The notes: generated by a model from the sequence alone, not told the origin. A stretch of 64,000 nucleotides of DNA from an uncultured Desulfobulbaceae bacterium (GCA_947259225.1 CAMYLK010000014.1:21279-85278); one strand, 5' to 3'. Counted from the first letter of the stretch, positions 34,353 through 43,227 are shown. A program made the numbers and translations.

Positions 34353-35503
34353 GAGTGTTTTTGCAAACCGCACAAAACCAATGTACAGAGTTTTATCCTG
34401 TCATACAGAGAATCCAAAAGGATATATTCGTTTTCGCTATGATCATGAAACCCAATTGGTCCCATACCATCAACAACACTGACTCCGTTTGCTCCAAAAA
34501 AATTCGCATCGGATGTTCCTTTGCGCGATTCAATGCCGTAAGGAACCTGAAGATGTTCTGCTGCCAGTCGAATAGTTTCAATTAACGTTTTCTGTTCATT
34601 ACTCTTGTGTAAAGTATCCCAAAGTGGTCGTTCAGATGTGATTATCAATTTTGAGTGACATCCTTCTATAATTTCATCATGTACAAGGCGATTTATCGTT
34701 TCTTTTATTTCCGCTTCGTGCTCTGAACAGGTATACCTGACATCCGAAGACAAAATTGCATATTGGGCAATAGTATTGCCAGCAATGCCACCCTGAACCT
34801 TGCCAGCGTTCAAGTCAGTACCATTCCAGCGAGAATTGAGACCTTCGATGGCTATGATCTTGTGGGCAATCTCTTCAACTGCACTTGATTTTGTTCCCAC
34901 CAGATTTCCGGCGTGTCCTTCAGTACCGTTAACCACGATATCAAAACTCAGCTTCCCCCTTCGTCCAACCACAATCTCTCCATGCTCACCGGCTGATTCA
35001 GCAATCAATGCATATTTTGATTTTTGTGACAGCTTTTCAAAAACCGGTCGTGATGTCGGAGATCCGCGTTCCTCATCTGAATTTAAAAAAACAGTTAATG
35101 GGATCTGATCAAGTATGCCTAAATGATCAAGGCACTTTACGGTATAGAGGAATACGACAAGCCCGCCAAGCATATCGCCAGTTCCCGGACCAATACACCG
35201 GTTGGCCTGAACGTGAAATTCCGGCAGATGATCATAACTGGTAAAAGTCGTATCCATGTGACCTGCCAGTGTGATTGATGCTTCACTGGTGTGATTCCTG
35301 AAAAGGAGATGATCGCCAAAAGCATGCCCATCGATTCTCTCTACAGAAAAATTAAGAACAGAGAACTCATTGGTAAAAATATCACCGACCCGGTTTACAG
35401 CATCAGCGTCTTCTGAACCGCTTTTCTGGTCCACAAGTGTTTTGAGACAACGCAGGATACTTGCTTTATTTGCATCAACAAACGTTGAAATGTTTCCAAT
35501 CAT
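34349..35503 (-). CDS. M20-family metallopeptidase / amidohydrolase
   Basis: A 384-residue M20 zinc peptidase of the ArgE/DapE/carboxypeptidase G2 type. Visible are LAGHMDTTF (first metal ligand His and Asp), GPGTGDMLGG (second), SDEERGSPTSR with the catalytic Glu pair, AESAGEHG, the dimerisation part GTEGHAGN and a late FHDHSENE supplying a last His ligand. M20 enzymes remove N-acyl groups or C-terminal residues from small peptides. It is third in an operon after an ATP-grasp ligase and an aminomutase, so its substrate may be a dipeptide or acylated amino acid made by them; this is inference from context. Confidence 0.85.
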   Translation of the reverse strand: MIGNISTFVDANKASILRCLKTLVDQKSGSEDADAVNRVGDIFTNEFSVLNFSVERIDGHAFGDHLLFRNHTSEASITLAGHMDTTFTSYDHLPEFHVQANRCIGPGTGDMLGGLVVFLYTVKCLDHLGILDQIPLTVFLNSDEERGSPTSRPVFEKLSQKSKYALIAESAGEHGEIVVGRRGKLSFDIVVNGTEGHAGNLVGTKSSAVEEIAHKIIAIEGLNSRWNGTDLNAGKVQGGIAGNTIAQYAILSSDVRYTCSEHEAEIKETINRLVHDEIIEGCHSKLIITSERPLWDTLHKSNEQKTLIETIRLAAEHLQVPYGIESRKGTSDANFFGANGVSVVDGMGPIGFHDHSENEYILLDSLYDRIKLCTLVLCGLQKHS

Positions 35504-35575
35504 GATAAAAGAATACCTTGGATCACTGTACTGCTCTCGACAGGCAACATCTGGGAGCAGGGCTATTCAATGAAT

Positions 35576-36838
35576 TCAACGTTCATTGTCGTATTTCATG
35601 ACATGTCCGCCCCAGGTACGGAACAGCACCTGTCCGTCTACGTTTGTATTTAAAATGTAATTCGGGTTAACCGGAGTTTTTCCGCGTCCGGCAGGAGCTG
35701 TAATAATGTATGTCGGGACTGCCATTCCGCTGGTATACCCCCTCAGGTATTCCATAATATTCAGGCCATCCTCAATATGTGCCCTGAAATGACGAATACC
35801 CTCCAGTTTTTTACAGTGAAAAATATAATAGGGTCTAACCCGGATCTTCAGAGAGTCCTGCATGAGTTTTTTCATAACATGTTTATTATCATTTATGCCT
35901 TTGAGCAGAACCGTCTGGTTGCCAACCTGTACACCTGCCTTTGTCAGTTTTTCAACAGCTTTGGCAGATGCTTCCGTCACCTCCCTGGAGTGATTAAATT
36001 GAGTGTTCAGATATACTGTACCGTGTTTTTCAAGCATTTCACAAAGTTCATCTGTAATCCGCATTGGGAGCACAACAGGAGTTCTTGTGCCAATCCGTTT
36101 TATTTCAATATGATCAATACCGTCGAGTTCGGATAAGATCCAATCCAAATACTCATCCGAAACCATCAGGGCATCACCGCCGGTAAGCAGCACATCGCGG
36201 ATCTCGGTATTTTGTTTTATATATGCAATGGCTTCTTTAATGCTCTCCCTGGCATACAAAACGTTTTCAGAACCGATATCTCGACGGCGGAGACAATGCC
36301 GGCAGAACATGGAACAGGCGTTGGTAACATTTATGATGAGCCTGTCCGGGTAAAGCCTGGTTATACAAGGCGCTGGCGAGTTGTACAAAATAGTCTCGGG
36401 TTCGGTAACGATTGAAGAATCCAAAGCTTCCTGAATACTTGGGACAGACTGCATCCGAACCGGGCAAAACGGATCATCCGGATCAATCAGGCTAACATAA
36501 TAAGGAGAAATGCCCCATCGCACTTCCTTTTCCACCTTTTTGATCTGGTCAAACTCATCTTTGAACAGCGGGATGATTTTTGCCAGGGTAGCAACATCCC
36601 GTATTTGATTCCTTACCTGCCATTTCCAATCGTTCCATTCATGTTCACCAGCTTTTAAGACTGACAGTATACGTGTTTTATTGGATTCATATTGACCGTT
36701 CAGATCAAGACCACAGGGAATGTTTTTTTTGGCATCAATATAATCCTGAATCGCTTCTTTATATTCGACACACCGGTCAGTAGCAACCTTTCTGCCTTCT
36801 TCGGTAACTCCCTTGGGCCCTTCCTTGATAATTTCCAT
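35576..36838 (-). CDS. KamA-family radical SAM aminomutase, probably glutamate 2,3-aminomutase type
   Basis: A 420-residue radical SAM, PLP-dependent 2,3-aminomutase. The cluster motif is Cys175-x3-Cys179-x2-Cys182 (ACSMFCRHC), followed by LLTGGDALMVSD; the PLP lysine is Lys387 in APAGRGKTPV. Lysine 2,3-aminomutase holds the substrate side-chain amine with two aspartates 37 residues apart (CDL... and DAPGGGGK motifs). Here these positions are Lys343 (HCKKLEG) and Thr380 (IITAPAG), again 37 apart. Glutamate 2,3-aminomutases are known to carry Lys and Asn at these sites, so an acidic substrate, giving beta-glutamate, is more likely than lysine. It directly abuts the ATP-grasp ligase gene. Annotators would probably call it lysine aminomutase. 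Confidence 0.85.
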   Translation of the reverse strand: MEIIKEGPKGVTEEGRKVATDRCVEYKEAIQDYIDAKKNIPCGLDLNGQYESNKTRILSVLKAGEHEWNDWKWQVRNQIRDVATLAKIIPLFKDEFDQIKKVEKEVRWGISPYYVSLIDPDDPFCPVRMQSVPSIQEALDSSIVTEPETILYNSPAPCITRLYPDRLIINVTNACSMFCRHCLRRRDIGSENVLYARESIKEAIAYIKQNTEIRDVLLTGGDALMVSDEYLDWILSELDGIDHIEIKRIGTRTPVVLPMRITDELCEMLEKHGTVYLNTQFNHSREVTEASAKAVEKLTKAGVQVGNQTVLLKGINDNKHVMKKLMQDSLKIRVRPYYIFHCKKLEGIRHFRAHIEDGLNIMEYLRGYTSGMAVPTYIITAPAGRGKTPVNPNYILNTNVDGQVLFRTWGGHVMKYDNER

Positions 36839-37846
36839 TTATATCTCCAAATCATGTGTGTAACGAGCTGTTGCCACTTCGATCATCTTATCAATCATAC
36901 CTGGATAGTTATACCCTGCATTCCTGGCAGCGAGAAAAAATGAGCCCCTTTGATGGATTGCAGCCATGGAATTGAGTTCTAAAACATAAGGATTCATATC
37001 CTGATCCAGTCTGAAGTCTATTCTTGCATAATCACTGCATTTCAATACCGTAAAAGCATGTGCGGCGATTTTTTTCAGTTCATTTTTCAATTTATCGCTA
37101 ATATCAGGAGGGCAGACGTGTCGATAGCATTCATTTTTTTTCCCTTCATAAGACTGAAAACAATGCCCGCTGTCGCAGAAATCAATCTCAACCGGATCAA
37201 AGATCTCAAGTGTTACACCATTTCCTAAAACACCTACATTAAATTCTCTTCCGGATAGAAATTCCTCTATCAGCAAAGGTTGATGGAATTCGCTCAGTGT
37301 ATTTGTAACAGCCTTGACAAGTTGTTCGGAATTTTCAACAACAGAAATGCCAAAACTCGCAGCCTCATTCTCAGGTTTTATGATCAAAGGATACGACAGG
37401 TTCAATTGATCAGCCTTTTCCTGATTTATTTTTCTGTCAATGAGAATAAATCTGGGGGTTGCTATGCCGGATTGGAGCAAAATCCGTTTAGTAATTTCTT
37501 TGTCAAGGGCAATTGAATGTGCAAGGGGAGCAGATCCGGTATATGGAACACCTGCCATTTCAAGAATTGAAGGAACGTGAGTGTAGCGGCTGTTCCCTTG
37601 AATCCCATATGCCAGATTCAAAGCTATACCATTAGGTTTTGTTCCGTTATTTAGCTTGGGAAGAAATGCCTCAAGACTTTGAATTAATAATTTGTCACCA
37701 TCAAAATCTTTAACTACGTGCTTTTTACTTCGTAGTGCTTTAATAACTTTATCGATTTCGTCTCGAAAATACATTTCCCTGTTCTGGGTTCCGATACGAT
37801 TGATAACCTTTGATCGGTTGATGTTGTGAATAACAGCAATATACAT
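36839..37846 (-). CDS. D-Ala-D-Ala ligase-like ATP-grasp enzyme
   Basis: A 335-residue ATP-grasp protein with the Ddl architecture: GIALNLAYGIQGNSR (substrate loop), GVPYTGSAPLAHSIALDKEITKRIL, the ATP-binding PLIIKPENEAASFGIS and EEFLSGREFNVGV, and the metal site ARIDFRLDQDMNPYVLELNSMAAI. True Ddl has EVNTxPG where this has ELNSMAA, so it is a paralogue that joins a carboxylate to an amine of unknown identity. Its stop abuts the start of the aminomutase gene (no gap), so it is first in a four-gene unit. Adding an alpha- or beta-amino acid to the aminomutase product is a reasonable hypothesis. Confidence 0.82.
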   Translation of the reverse strand: MYIAVIHNINRSKVINRIGTQNREMYFRDEIDKVIKALRSKKHVVKDFDGDKLLIQSLEAFLPKLNNGTKPNGIALNLAYGIQGNSRYTHVPSILEMAGVPYTGSAPLAHSIALDKEITKRILLQSGIATPRFILIDRKINQEKADQLNLSYPLIIKPENEAASFGISVVENSEQLVKAVTNTLSEFHQPLLIEEFLSGREFNVGVLGNGVTLEIFDPVEIDFCDSGHCFQSYEGKKNECYRHVCPPDISDKLKNELKKIAAHAFTVLKCSDYARIDFRLDQDMNPYVLELNSMAAIHQRGSFFLAARNAGYNYPGMIDKMIEVATARYTHDLEI

Positions 37847-38020
37847 TTTTTCACCATTCCGAAGGAATTTTTTATCTTTTCCTTTTTATATAATGAATGA
37901 CGATTCCAAAAATAGCGTTCAAAATTCTCTTCTGGATTTTTTAAAACATTCTTAAAACAAGGGAGGAAAGAATTTAAAAATATGGGTGGGAAGGATTTAT
38001 ATTACAGAACGCTTCGTTGA

Positions 38021-38890
38021 CTATAATTTTGAATTTGTTAATTGGTGCTTTTGTTTGTAAATACTAGGAGTTACACAAGTAAGTTTTTTGAAAACCGTTG
38101 CAAAACTCTGACTGGAAGAAAAACCAAGGTCAAAGGCTATAGTAGTAATGTCTCTGTTTTGAAGCAGCATTTGTTTAGCAAGTTCAATTTTTTTTCGAAT
38201 AATATATTCTTTGGGGTTTATTCCGGTTGCTTGATGAAATATATCATACCCACGACTTCTTTTAACACCCAACTGTTCGAAAAGATCTTCGATTGGCCCC
38301 ATAAACTCCTTATTATCATCTAGAAGCTGATCTACTTTCTCCACTAACCAATGTGTTATTTCAGTATCCTGCTCCTGCTCGTTATCGTTTGCAGTCCGAA
38401 TGGCCGAGATAAGAATCTGTCGAATTGAATTTTCGATTTGTACCACCCAGCCATGGTTTTTTTGTTCATTTTCCTCAATAATGGTTTTAAACGAAGCTAC
38501 AAGTAGAGCAGGAGCTTTCCTAAAAAATGGTCTGGAAGGTAATTGTGAGATGATTTCTTTTTCAAGAAAGCTTGACGATAAATTTGAGGACTTTTTCGGG
38601 GAAAGGTCCAGTGCCAAACGGAACATAGAATAAGGTGTTATCGTCTTGTCATATGTCTGGTATTTTAATGACAAGGGTGGGTGATAGTAAAACGTACCGC
38701 CTTTTGGAGCAAGTATTTCACCGGTTTCATAGCGAATCTCGAAGTTTCCCTTTTCAATATATAATATCGACGTCCAACCCTTATCTTCAAAGTTCGGGAT
38801 AAATGGCTTGGAACAATTAATTTTGGTATGGCTGAACTCCTTTACTTCCGGGAAGAACCGATTGAGAGAAACAACCAAATCATTGTCCAT
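38021..38890 (-). CDS. AraC-family transcriptional regulator
   Basis: A 289-residue protein. The C-terminal ~95 residues are the double helix-turn-helix of AraC/XylS: EDLFEQLGVKRSRGYDIFHQATGINPKEYIIRKK is the first part in two stretches, and TIAFDLGFSSSQSFATVFKKLTCVTPSIYK the second, containing the conserved GFSSSQSFATVFKK motif. The N-terminal ~130 residues look like a cupin-type sensor (ILYIEKGNFEIRYETGE). It lies 12 bases downstream of a universal stress protein gene and is last on the strand of the TRAP transporter genes, so it may regulate the transporter or the aminomutase operon 174 bases further on. No ligand can be inferred. Confidence 0.85.
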   Translation of the reverse strand: MDNDLVVSLNRFFPEVKEFSHTKINCSKPFIPNFEDKGWTSILYIEKGNFEIRYETGEILAPKGGTFYYHPPLSLKYQTYDKTITPYSMFRLALDLSPKKSSNLSSSFLEKEIISQLPSRPFFRKAPALLVASFKTIIEENEQKNHGWVVQIENSIRQILISAIRTANDNEQEQDTEITHWLVEKVDQLLDDNKEFMGPIEDLFEQLGVKRSRGYDIFHQATGINPKEYIIRKKIELAKQMLLQNRDITTIAFDLGFSSSQSFATVFKKLTCVTPSIYKQKHQLTNSKL

Positions 38891-38902
38891 ATCTTCAATT
38901 TA

Positions 38903-39397
38903 TTAAATGTGAATATGTTTGCGCAATTCCATGGCTATTTTTTCTTCCCTGTATGAAACAATAGTAACTGGCGAACGCCTGAAAAGTTTTTCTGCCACTG
39001 ATCCGGTAAATGCATGGATAAAGTCACTTTTAGCCTTAACGCCCATTACAATCATATCAATATTTTCCCTGACCGCGTATTTCAAAAGTTTCTCGGCAGG
39101 CTTGCCGACAGTGATAATAAGTTTCACGCGATCTTCAGGGAAATTAATTTTGTCAAGCATGGTTTCAAGTTTTAAAATTCGTTCTTTTTCAATCTCATCG
39201 ACATAGTGACTACCATCAACTTCGTAGCCAAAAGAAGTAATTCTCTCAACTGCATCAACGTCGCGTTGGTCAATGACATTAACAAAAAGCAATTTTTCCA
39301 CGTTTAATGCTTTTGCGAGGCTTACGGCATACTGGACAATACCTTCCGAGTATGGGGAAAATGCCAGAGGTACCATTATTTTTTTTATTTCTTTCAT
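38903..39397 (-). CDS. Universal stress protein (UspA family), TRAP-linked
   Basis: A 164-residue UspA-type protein: KKIMVPLAFSPYSEG at the start, IDMIVMGVKAKSDF, and the ATP-loop region GSVAEKLFRRSPVTIV. Stress proteins of this family are often encoded next to TRAP transporters, where one is known to bind the transporter and modulate it; the 12-base spacing to the TRAP permease supports such a role here. AGG lies about seven bases before the ATG. It is a clear paralogue of the glgP-linked protein at 32951-33442, with matching segments throughout. Confidence 0.87.
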   Translation of the reverse strand: MKEIKKIMVPLAFSPYSEGIVQYAVSLAKALNVEKLLFVNVIDQRDVDAVERITSFGYEVDGSHYVDEIEKERILKLETMLDKINFPEDRVKLIITVGKPAEKLLKYAVRENIDMIVMGVKAKSDFIHAFTGSVAEKLFRRSPVTIVSYREEKIAMELRKHIHI

Positions 39398-39409
39398 ATG
39401 TTTACCTGG

Positions 39410-41488
39410 TCAAGGTTGGGAAGCTAATGGCAATCGTGCTTCAGGCCCCCTCATTCTTTGTAAAATAAAAATTACTCCAAAAAGAGCAAGTCCGATCAAA
39501 TAAGTCCAATAACGCTGGTCATGTGCAAGACCAATCCACTGCGCAATTCGTTGAGGCTGCATTAATATAAAACTGACCGAGAGGAAAAGCGGAATTTCCC
39601 AGAATTTGTTTTTTGCTATGAACCAGCCCTGTGTCGCTGATGCAAAAGCAAAATTTCCCGTACAGGTCATAAGAAAAATTAAAATACCCTGAGGCCATGA
39701 GAACACATTATGCAGGATCAGTTCTGTGTTAAAAATAAACATGAACGGCAGGATGGCTGTTCGAATATCATACATGAAGCCCTGCAGACCCGTGGCAATT
39801 GGTGGCGACTTGGCTATTGCCGCAGCAGCATAGGCTGCAAGCCCGACTGGAGGTGTGTCATCAGCCAGGATACCAAAATAAAAACAGAAAAGATGGGCCG
39901 CCATGAGGGGTACTATAAACCCCTGCATTCCGCCAATAGTTACAATTGCAGGGGCAGTCAGGGCTGCCATAACAATATAGGTGGCAGTCGTTGGCAGCCC
40001 CATGCCGATAATAAGACTTGCTATTGCGGTGATGACGAGCATAAGAAAAACATTACCCATGGAGAGAACATCAATAATTTCAGAAATAAGATTACCAAGT
40101 CCCAAGGCTACTACACCGACAATGATTCCGGCTGCAGCGGTTGCGAGTGCTACGGAAATCATGTTCCTGGCTCCGGATGCCAGGGCAGAAAAAATATTGA
40201 CTATGGATTTTTTGAAGGCATCTCCTAAAGATTCTTTTCTATGATACGCTCTGATCGGTTCCTGAAACAACATGATGACACCCAGGACCATAATTGCGTT
40301 GAACGCAGCCAATTCCGGAGAATGACGGACTACTATCAATTCATAGAGCAGCATAAATAGCGGGATCAGGAAATGGACACCACTCAATAGTGTCTTGAAA
40401 AAAAGAGGAAGTTCCTTCCTGGGAAGACCTTTAATTCCTAACTTCGATGCTTCAATGTGAGATATATAGAAAAGAGCAGCGTAGGAAGCAAATGCTGGAA
40501 CAGCGGCAGCTTTGATGACTTCAATATAAGGTACATTAACATATTCGGCAATTATGAAGGCCGCCGCTCCCATGATCGGCGGCGCTAACTGGCCGTCGGT
40601 CGAAGCGGCCACTTCGACAGCAGCAGCTTTTGTTGGCGGGTAACCTACCTTTTTCATCATTGGAATTGTAAATGTTCCGGTAGTGACAATATTTGCGATG
40701 CTGGACCCTGAAATCATACCGGTCAACCCGCTGCCCATAATAGCGGCTTTGGCCGGGCCACCTTTAAATCCTCCAAGCAGGCTTAAGGCAAGCTGAATAA
40801 AGTAATGTCCTGCTCCTGCCTTGTCCAGCATGGCTCCGAATAAAACAAAAAGAAAAACTATGGTGGCCGAGACATCAAGAGGGATGCCATAAATACCTTC
40901 TGTCGACATGGTCATCTGGCCGACAAAGCGATTCAGCGAAGTTCCTTTAAAGGCTATCAGGTCAGGCATATATGGACCGAAAAAACAATAGCCGATAAAA
41001 AAAGTGCCAATGATAGGCAAGGCCGGACCAATAGTTCTACGCGCAGCCTCCAGAAGCATGACAGTCAGCAGGATACCGAACACTATATCCCAGATCACAG
41101 GAGACCCTTGTCGATTATTAATATCCTCCAGGAATATAACGAGATAAAGGGCGGAAAAGCATGCAAGCGCCGCAACCAGCATATCAAAAATCGGAATATG
41201 TTTATGCTGGGAAAAATACTTTATTCCCATAACAGGTTTTTTGAAAAGGGGGTAATTCAAATAAACAAGGGTAAGGGCAAAGGCGAGATGGATTGCGCGG
41301 ATATACGTTGTGTCCAGGACAATGAATTTTGGCAGGGCAAGCTGGTACAAACTCCAGCATACAGCTATGGTTGGGATGATGTATTTTTGCCAGCCAGTCG
41401 GCTTTCTTCCAATACCTTCTTCCTCTTCGGCCATTTTACGGGCCAGATCCATTCCATCATCTTCAAACTGTACATCAATTTTAGTCAT
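39410..41488 (-). CDS. TRAP transporter fused permease (4TM/12TM, DctQM fusion)
   Basis: A 692-residue integral membrane protein with about 18 hydrophobic segments: a small DctQ-like part followed by the large DctM-like channel (FLFVLFGAMLDKAGAGHYF, GGPAKAAIMGSGLTGMISGSSIANIVTTGTFTIPMMKK, and GLPTTATYIVMAALTAPA). The fused arrangement is the one used by TAXI-type TRAP systems, and the TAXI receptor gene is 0.7 kb upstream on the same strand. Transport is driven by a sodium or proton gradient. GAGGGG precedes the ATG. The substrate is unknown; TAXI systems have been linked to glutamate and other dicarboxylates. Confidence 0.92.
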   Translation of the reverse strand: MTKIDVQFEDDGMDLARKMAEEEEGIGRKPTGWQKYIIPTIAVCWSLYQLALPKFIVLDTTYIRAIHLAFALTLVYLNYPLFKKPVMGIKYFSQHKHIPIFDMLVAALACFSALYLVIFLEDINNRQGSPVIWDIVFGILLTVMLLEAARRTIGPALPIIGTFFIGYCFFGPYMPDLIAFKGTSLNRFVGQMTMSTEGIYGIPLDVSATIVFLFVLFGAMLDKAGAGHYFIQLALSLLGGFKGGPAKAAIMGSGLTGMISGSSIANIVTTGTFTIPMMKKVGYPPTKAAAVEVAASTDGQLAPPIMGAAAFIIAEYVNVPYIEVIKAAAVPAFASYAALFYISHIEASKLGIKGLPRKELPLFFKTLLSGVHFLIPLFMLLYELIVVRHSPELAAFNAIMVLGVIMLFQEPIRAYHRKESLGDAFKKSIVNIFSALASGARNMISVALATAAAGIIVGVVALGLGNLISEIIDVLSMGNVFLMLVITAIASLIIGMGLPTTATYIVMAALTAPAIVTIGGMQGFIVPLMAAHLFCFYFGILADDTPPVGLAAYAAAAIAKSPPIATGLQGFMYDIRTAILPFMFIFNTELILHNVFSWPQGILIFLMTCTGNFAFASATQGWFIAKNKFWEIPLFLSVSFILMQPQRIAQWIGLAHDQRYWTYLIGLALFGVIFILQRMRGPEARLPLASQP

Positions 41489-41534
41489 ACACCCCTCTTG
41501 AAGCTAAAAACATTTCCTTATTAAGAAAGTGAAA

Positions 41535-42020
41535 TCAGTTTAAATCTCGAACTGCCAGGGCCCGGTATCCTCGCTTATGCACCAGCCTGTCACTATAATA
41601 TATTCCACGTTTAAAATTGAAGACCTGGGCAGTGATAGACTGCCGGTCCGAACTCCATACAAAACCGCATGTAAGCTGAATTTCCTGGCTTATTTTAAGA
41701 AGCTGACCACATTCTGCTTCATAGCCGTCATATTCTTTATTTTTTATGTGAAGGCTTTGGAGTTCTTCAAGGGTTGGAAGGCGCCAGTTTTCATACAAAA
41801 CCGGAAGAGAGTAGGGGAAGGTAAAACGTATCCACTTGTCTGCCTGATGCCAGTCAATATCACCAATGTTATCTGTCTTGGCCCACATAAGGCCCTGTTG
41901 GTGATCGGTAACGGTACCATCCTTATTATCGGTAAATCTTTCTCCTGGTATCACACTCAAACAGAACGGGACAACCAGAATAAACATAGCCATAATCAGT
42001 GATGATATGTGTCGTATCAT
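41535..42020 (-). CDS. DUF1566 (Lcl-type) secreted protein
   Basis: About 161 residues from the ATG at 42020, which has GGGTGG upstream; the ATG at 42035 has none. A signal peptide (~residues 5-25) is followed by a DUF1566 domain: FTDNKDGTVTDHQQGLMWAK, ENWRLPTLEELQSL, and FVWSSDRQ. These motifs are shared with Lcl/fimbrial-associated secreted proteins and many delta-proteobacterial proteins of unknown function. It lies between the two TRAP transporter genes, in the same direction, and is divided from the receptor gene by a terminator. No transport function is known for the domain. Confidence 0.78.
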   Translation of the reverse strand: MIRHISSLIMAMFILVVPFCLSVIPGERFTDNKDGTVTDHQQGLMWAKTDNIGDIDWHQADKWIRFTFPYSLPVLYENWRLPTLEELQSLHIKNKEYDGYEAECGQLLKISQEIQLTCGFVWSSDRQSITAQVFNFKRGIYYSDRLVHKRGYRALAVRDLN

Positions 42021-42134
42021 AAGGCCACCCGTCATTGAGATAAACAGTCATGATTTTATTATATGTTCAATGTATCTTGTTCCCGGGTAATTTATGAATA
42101 GTGGTTTTTATCTGAAATAACTGATCTTTTTTTC

Positions 42135-42176
42135 CATAAACATGATTTATTAATTTGTAAATCAATCATGTTTATG
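42135..42176. repeat. Perfect 13-bp inverted repeat downstream of the TAXI receptor gene
   Basis: Arms CATAAACATGATT (42135-42147) and AATCATGTTTATG (42164-42176) with a 16-base AT-rich spacer. It sits directly next to the receptor-gene terminator and upstream of the DUF1566 gene. It may be a second hairpin, or an operator for a dimeric regulator. It is too AT-rich for a strong terminator. Confidence 0.55.
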
Positions 42177-42214
42177 AAAAAAAAATCCGGCGGTAGAAAG
42201 GCCACCGCCGGATT
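42176..42214 (-). terminator. Terminator after the TAXI receptor gene
   Basis: On the minus strand, an 11-bp perfect stem (arms at 42204-42214 and 42184-42194, sequence AATCCGGCGGT and complement) is followed by a run of at least eight T. Placed 10 bases after the receptor stop, it would lower transcription of the permease gene relative to the abundant receptor. Confidence 0.85.
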
Positions 42215-42224
42215 ACGAATATAA

Positions 42225-43196
42225 TTATTTCATTAAGCCTGCTTCTTTATAGTACTTCATTGCACCTGGATGAATAGGTGCTGAAAGACCCTGAAGCATA
42301 TTTTCTTTGGTCAAAGTAGAATATGCAGGATGTAACTTTTTAAATTCCTCAAAATTATCAAAAACTTCCTTGGTAATAGCATAAACGATGTCATCAGGTA
42401 CTTTGGCAGATGTGACAAACGTCGCCTTTACACCAAAGGTTTCCACATCTTTGTCATTCTGTGCTCCGGGATAATTTGATATAGGAATGGTAGCTTTTGC
42501 GTAGTAGGGGTATTTGGCCAACAGGGAATCTATACCTGTGATATCAGCAATTCGCACCTTTCGAGCACCTGAAGTTGCTTCTTTGATCGATCCGTTAGGA
42601 TGGCCGACAGTATAAAAGAAAGCATCTATACGCCCATCCTGTAGAAGACTGGCAGCCTCGGAAGCTTTAATGCTCTCAGCCTTGATATCTTTTTCGTAGT
42701 TGATACCAACAGCTTCCAGTGCATCAATAGAATTTTGACGCTGCCCTGAACCGGGATTTCCTATATTTATTTTTTTTCCTTTTGCGTCCTGGATGTTTTT
42801 GATGCCTGAATCAACAGCTGCGATAAGGGTAACTGACTCAGGATGAATTGAGAAAACAGCGCGAAGGTCTTTCTGGGGGCCTTTGTCTTTCCATTCAGCC
42901 AGGCCGTTAATAGCCTGATATTGACGATCGGACTGAACAACACCGAACTCAAGATCTCCATTCATAACTGCGTTGACATTAAAAACAGACCCACCAGTTG
43001 ATTCAACTGTAGCCCGGATTCCGTATTCTTTTTTCTTTTTATTGACCATTTTAGCGATAGCGCCGCCGGTTGGATAATAAACCCCTGTTATCCCACCAGT
43101 TCCAATGGTCACAAATGTTCGTTTTGCGTGTGCAGTGGAAAGAAAAATTAACAAAGAGGCAACCAGGGTAATTCCGAGTAACAATTTCTTGTACAT
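42225..43196 (-). CDS. TRAP transporter solute receptor, TAXI family
   Basis: A 323-residue periplasmic binding protein with a signal peptide cut after about residue 24 (TAHA-KRTF). The TAXI family mark TFVTIGTGGITGVYYPTGG lies right after the cut, followed by ATVESTGGSVFNVNAV and NIGNPGSGQRQNSIDAL. It captures the substrate in the periplasm for the fused TRAP permease. AGGAGG precedes the ATG. Its own promoter (43266-43293) and terminator (42176-42214) are visible, so it is likely made in excess over the membrane part. Ligand unknown. Confidence 0.92.
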   Translation of the reverse strand: MYKKLLLGITLVASLLIFLSTAHAKRTFVTIGTGGITGVYYPTGGAIAKMVNKKKKEYGIRATVESTGGSVFNVNAVMNGDLEFGVVQSDRQYQAINGLAEWKDKGPQKDLRAVFSIHPESVTLIAAVDSGIKNIQDAKGKKINIGNPGSGQRQNSIDALEAVGINYEKDIKAESIKASEAASLLQDGRIDAFFYTVGHPNGSIKEATSGARKVRIADITGIDSLLAKYPYYAKATIPISNYPGAQNDKDVETFGVKATFVTSAKVPDDIVYAITKEVFDNFEEFKKLHPAYSTLTKENMLQGLSAPIHPGAMKYYKEAGLMK

Positions 43197-43227
43197 CTTT
43201 TCCTCCTAAAGAATGATTTGATGTGAC

